9,187 nt of DNA from an uncultured Woeseia sp. (lineage in GTDB: Bacteria > Pseudomonadota > Gammaproteobacteria > Steroidobacterales > Woeseiaceae). Positions 6,259 to 9,187 of the stretch are shown one piece after another. How positions within the stretch are numbered: the stretch's first letter is position 1; every line of letters starts with the position of its first letter. A program made the translations under genes and the position numbers. The DNA is taken from positions 1 through 9,187 of the forward strand of contig CALALV010000070.1 in NCBI GenBank assembly GCA_937925605.1, written 5' to 3'. The notes under the pieces were generated by a model, which saw nothing but the letters and a program-made list of their open reading frames with translations, was not told the origin of the DNA and did no database searches.

Positions 6259-9187
6259 AGCCGCGGACGTCGAGGTAGAGCTTCGCGATCTCTGCGGCGG
6301 GGCTCACGCGTTCGGCGGTGAGTCCGGCGAGCAGCGTGTCGATCGTCTCTTCGAACTCGCCGATCAGCGCGCGCTCCATGCGGCGCTCCGCGGTCATGCC
6401 GAAGACGTCGAGCTTCGTGCCGCGCAGCCGGCGCAGCTTCGCGAGCAGCCGGAACAGCGGGATGACCCACGCGCCGAACTCTTTCTTCAGCGGCCGGCCG
6501 CGCGCGTCGCGCTTGCCGTTCAGGACCGGCGGCGCGAGGTGGAAGCGGATCTTTGCCTTGCTGCCGTAGGTTCGTTTCAGGTCCTCGAGGAAGCCGGTCT
6601 GCGTGTGCAGGCGCGCGACCTCGTACTCGTCCTTGTAGGCCAGCGTCTTGAAGTACGCGCGGGCGACGGCGTCGGCGAACTCGAAGGCCGTGCCGCCGGC
6701 GTCTTTCTCCGCCTCGCGCACGCGCTCGACGAGTGACGCGTAGCGATTCGCGAGTGCCTCGTCCTGGTAGTCGACGAGGAACGCGCGGCGGCGCTCGATC
6801 AGCTCGTCGAGGCTCTCGGAGACGACCTGCGTCACGACGTTCGCCGACAGCTCTTTTTCCACGAACTCCGGCGCGGCGGCCGCGAGCCGGCCGTAGCCGA
6901 AGGCCTGCCGGTTCGTCTCGACGTCGACGCCGTTCAGCTCGATCGCGCGCTCCAGGGCCGCGAGCGAGACAGGCACCAGCCCCTGCTGGTACGCGTAGCC
7001 GAGCATCAGCACGTTGGCGTAGATCGTGTGGCCGAGCAGCTTCTGCGCGAGCTCGTTCGCGGCGACCAGCGACAGCCGCTCTTCGCCCACGACCTCGCGG
7101 ATCGCGCCGACGCGGTCAGTCGCGCGCAGGCTCGCGTCGCGGTGCCGGACGAAGTCGGCCGTCGACATCTCGGTCGTGTTCAGCACGGCGCGCGTGTGGT
7201 CTTTCCGGTAGGTCTTCGAGGCCTGCGGCGAGGAGCTGACGACCAGGTCGCAGCCGATCAGCGCGTCGGCGTGCTGCCGCTCGATCCGCACCTGGTTCAG
7301 CCTGGCCGGCGTGTCCGCGAGGCGGATGTAGGACAGCACCGGGCCGAACTTCTGCGCGAAGCCCATGAAGTCGAGCACGCTCGCGCCCTTGCCCTCGAGG
7401 TGCGCGGCCATCGTGATCAGCTGGCCGACCGTGATGACGCCGGTGCCGCCGACGCCGGTGACCAGCAGGTCGTAGCTGTCGATATCCCCGGGCGCCTGCG
7501 GTTCCGGCAGCGCGTCGATGCGCGCCTGCGGGAACTCGCGGCCGGTGTCCTGCTTCGCGGTCGGTTTGCGCTCCGCGCCCTCGACCGTGACGAAGCTCGG
7601 GCAGAAGCCGTTCAGGCAGGAGAAGTCCTTGTTGCAGGTATTCTGGTCGATCTGCCGCTTGCGGCCGAACGGCGTCTCTTTCGGGACGACGGACAGGCAG
7701 TTCGACTCGACCGAGCAGTCGCCGCAGCCCTCGCAGACGAGGTCGTTGATGACGGCGTAGCGGTTTGGATCCTCGAGCTTGCCGCGCTTGCGCTGCCGGC
7801 GCTTTTCGGTCGCGCACATCTGCGCGTAGATCAGCACCGTGACGCCCTCGATCTCGCGCAGCTCGCGCTGGACCGCGTCGAGCTCGCGGCGGTGCGAGAT
7901 CGTCGTGCCGGCCGGCAGGTCCCTGGCATGAAAGCGCTCTGGCTCGTCGGAGACGACCGCGATGCGCTCGACGCCCTCGGCGCGCACGCTCGCGGCGATG
8001 CGCTCGACCGTGATCGGGCCGTCGACCGGCTGGCCGCCGGTCATCGCGACCGCGTCGTTGTAGAGGATCTTGAACGTGATGTTCGCCTTCGCCGCGAAGG
8101 CCTGGCGGATCGCCATCGAGCCCGAGTGGTACCAGGTGCCGTCGCCCAAGTTCTGGAACACGTGCTCGCCGCCGTTGAACTTCGAGCGCGGGATCCAGTT
8201 GATGCCTTCGCCGCCCATCTGGATCAGCCCGTGCGTGTCGCGGTCCATCCAGCTCGCCATGAAGTGGCAGCCGATGCCGGCCAGCGCGTGCGAGCCCTCG
8301 GGCAGCTTGGTCGACGTGTTGTGCGGGCAGCCGGAGCAGAAGTAAGGCATGCGCTTCGCGCCGCCGATCTCGATCGGGGTCACGTTGCGGTCCACGAGCT
8401 TCGCCGCGCGCTCGCGCAGGTTGATTCCGGGCAGCGCCGCGTCGAAGCGCTCGGCGACGACCTTCGCGAGCATCAGCGGCGACAGCTCGCCGGTCCACGG
8501 CACGAGCGGCTTGCCGTGCTCGTCCTCCTTGCCGACCATCGCGCGCGGCTTGCGGCCCGGGTAGTCGTAGAAGTACTCCTTGAACTGGCTCTCGATGATG
8601 CCGCGCTTCTCCTCGACGACCAGTACCTCGCGCTTGTCGTGCACGAAGTCGAGCGCCGAGTCGTGCGCGAGCGGCCAGGCCATGCCGACCTTGTAGACCT
8701 CGAGGCCGATACGCTTCGCCTCGCGCTCGTCGATCCGCAGCAGGCGCAGCGCCTCCATCAGGTCGAGGTGGCCCTTGCCGGTCGTGACGATACCGTAGCG
8801 CGGCTGCGGGCTCTCCCATACCTTGCGGTCGATCGGGTTCGCCTCGGCGAAGGCCAGCGTCGCGGCCTTCTTGTGGATCAGCCGCTCCTCGATCTGCGGG
8901 CCCGGAAAGTCGGGCCAGCGGATATGCAGCCCGTCGGGCGGCGGCGTGAAGTCTTGCGGGATCGCGTAGTCGGGGTAGGGCGGCAGCTCGACCGACATCG
9001 CCGACTCGACGGTCTCCGAGATCGCCTTGAAGCCGACCCACATGCCGGAGAAGCGCGACAGCGCGATGCCGTAGAGCCCGTACTCGAGGTACTCGGCGAC
9101 GTTCGCCGGGTTCAGCACCGGCATCAGCCAGGTCATGAAGGCGACGTCCGACTGGTGCGGCATGGACGACGAGACGCAGCCGTGATC
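6164..9187 (-). CDS. Indolepyruvate ferredoxin oxidoreductase, fused form (5' end outside window)
   Basis: IOR (EC 1.2.7.8) oxidatively decarboxylates indolepyruvate and related aryl pyruvates to acyl-CoA with ferredoxin, in aromatic amino acid breakdown. The window holds 1007 codons of the long single-chain proteobacterial form; by family length roughly 150 N-terminal residues lie outside. The reading frame is open to the window edge (HGCVSSSMPHQSD), so the ATG at 9163 is internal. Counting from that Met, CSGCPHN at 276-282 and GDG at 340-342 with YND at 368-370 mark the thiamine diphosphate domain. CEGCGDCSVESNC at 477-489 and further cysteines at 510, 516 and 521 form the Fe-S region. GVGGTGV at 570-576 opens the gamma-type domain. 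A helical C-terminal domain follows and ends in RDARQAA. The last seven codons form the identical block of the flanking repeat, so the coding sequence survived the island's arrival intact. Confidence 0.94.
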   Translation of the reverse strand, partial: DHGCVSSSMPHQSDVAFMTWLMPVLNPANVAEYLEYGLYGIALSRFSGMWVGFKAISETVESAMSVELPPYPDYAIPQDFTPPPDGLHIRWPDFPGPQIEERLIHKKAATLAFAEANPIDRKVWESPQPRYGIVTTGKGHLDLMEALRLLRIDEREAKRIGLEVYKVGMAWPLAHDSALDFVHDKREVLVVEEKRGIIESQFKEYFYDYPGRKPRAMVGKEDEHGKPLVPWTGELSPLMLAKVVAERFDAALPGINLRERAAKLVDRNVTPIEIGGAKRMPYFCSGCPHNTSTKLPEGSHALAGIGCHFMASWMDRDTHGLIQMGGEGINWIPRSKFNGGEHVFQNLGDGTWYHSGSMAIRQAFAAKANITFKILYNDAVAMTGGQPVDGPITVERIAASVRAEGVERIAVVSDEPERFHARDLPAGTTISHRRELDAVQRELREIEGVTVLIYAQMCATEKRRQRKRGKLEDPNRYAVINDLVCEGCGDCSVESNCLSVVPKETPFGRKRQIDQNTCNKDFSCLNGFCPSFVTVEGAERKPTAKQDTGREFPQARIDALPEPQAPGDIDSYDLLVTGVGGTGVITVGQLITMAAHLEGKGASVLDFMGFAQKFGPVLSYIRLADTPARLNQVRIERQHADALIGCDLVVSSSPQASKTYRKDHTRAVLNTTEMSTADFVRHRDASLRATDRVGAIREVVGEERLSLVAANELAQKLLGHTIYANVLMLGYAYQQGLVPVSLAALERAIELNGVDVETNRQAFGYGRLAAAAPEFVEKELSANVVTQVVSESLDELIERRRAFLVDYQDEALANRYASLVERVREAEKDAGGTAFEFADAVARAYFKTLAYKDEYEVARLHTQTGFLEDLKRTYGSKAKIRFHLAPPVLNGKRDARGRPLKKEFGAWVIPLFRLLAKLRRLRGTKLDVFGMTAERRMERALIGEFEETIDTLLAGLTAERVSPAAEIAKLYLDVRGYGPVKEDAVANLRRRRDDALDDYARDARQAA

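Noticed and set aside
7116..9041. Minus-strand 641-codon frame overlapping the IOR gene
   Set aside because: It is a frame-shifted reading of the IOR coding region with Arg/Ala-rich translation and no domain. The IOR frame carries all the motifs.
1..9187. CRISPR array, tRNA or rRNA genes
   Set aside because: No regularly spaced repeats and no tRNA or rRNA-like sequence were seen on either strand by eye.

Overview
The window looks like a chromosomal segment of a high-GC proteobacterium. A hand count gives 43 G/C in the 60 bases 8461-8520. The fused indolepyruvate ferredoxin oxidoreductase and the lipoprotein-type gamma-glutamyltransferase fit a Gram-negative, probably gammaproteobacterial, host; that placement is an inference, as no rRNA or other taxonomic marker is present. 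An island of clearly different base composition (30 G/C in the 60 bases 4441-4500) interrupts the segment.

The host genes lie on the minus strand. From right to left they are: the indolepyruvate ferredoxin oxidoreductase gene (6164-9187, 5' end outside the window), an MBL-fold metallohydrolase (1727-2770), and a gamma-glutamyltransferase lipoprotein (1-1650, 3' end outside the window). The IOR and MBL genes appear once to have been adjacent. A displaced fragment of an IOR 3' end, complete with stop codon, sits at about 2802-2912, only 31 bases upstream of the MBL start codon.

Between the two IOR 3' ends lies a compact island of about 3.36 kb. It is bounded by direct repeats of the last ~95 bases of the IOR gene (2800-2896 and 6162-6258, offset 3362). 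The repeats are identical over 22 bases at the very end of the gene (2806-2827 and 6168-6189) and only about 72% identical beyond. This is the pattern expected of site-specific integration into the 3' end of a protein-coding gene, yet no integrase, transposase or other recombinase is visible inside.

The island's genes are all on the plus strand, opposite to the host genes. They are: a MarA-sized stand-alone AraC-type regulator (3559-3942); a secreted peptide of 93 residues with ten cysteines (4099-4380); a membrane-anchored DsbA-like thiol oxidoreductase with a CPYC active site (4420-5172); and a membrane-anchored helical protein with three motifs resembling the LTxxQ motif of Spy/CpxP-type periplasmic proteins (5201-6094). 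The last three are closely spaced and probably form an operon. The natural reading is an export-and-fold module: a disulfide-rich secreted peptide, its own disulfide-forming enzyme and a periplasmic accessory protein, under a local regulator. The role of the peptide (toxin, bacteriocin, signal or structural) cannot be told from sequence alone. About 650 bases at the left of the island (2913-3558) hold no recognisable gene.
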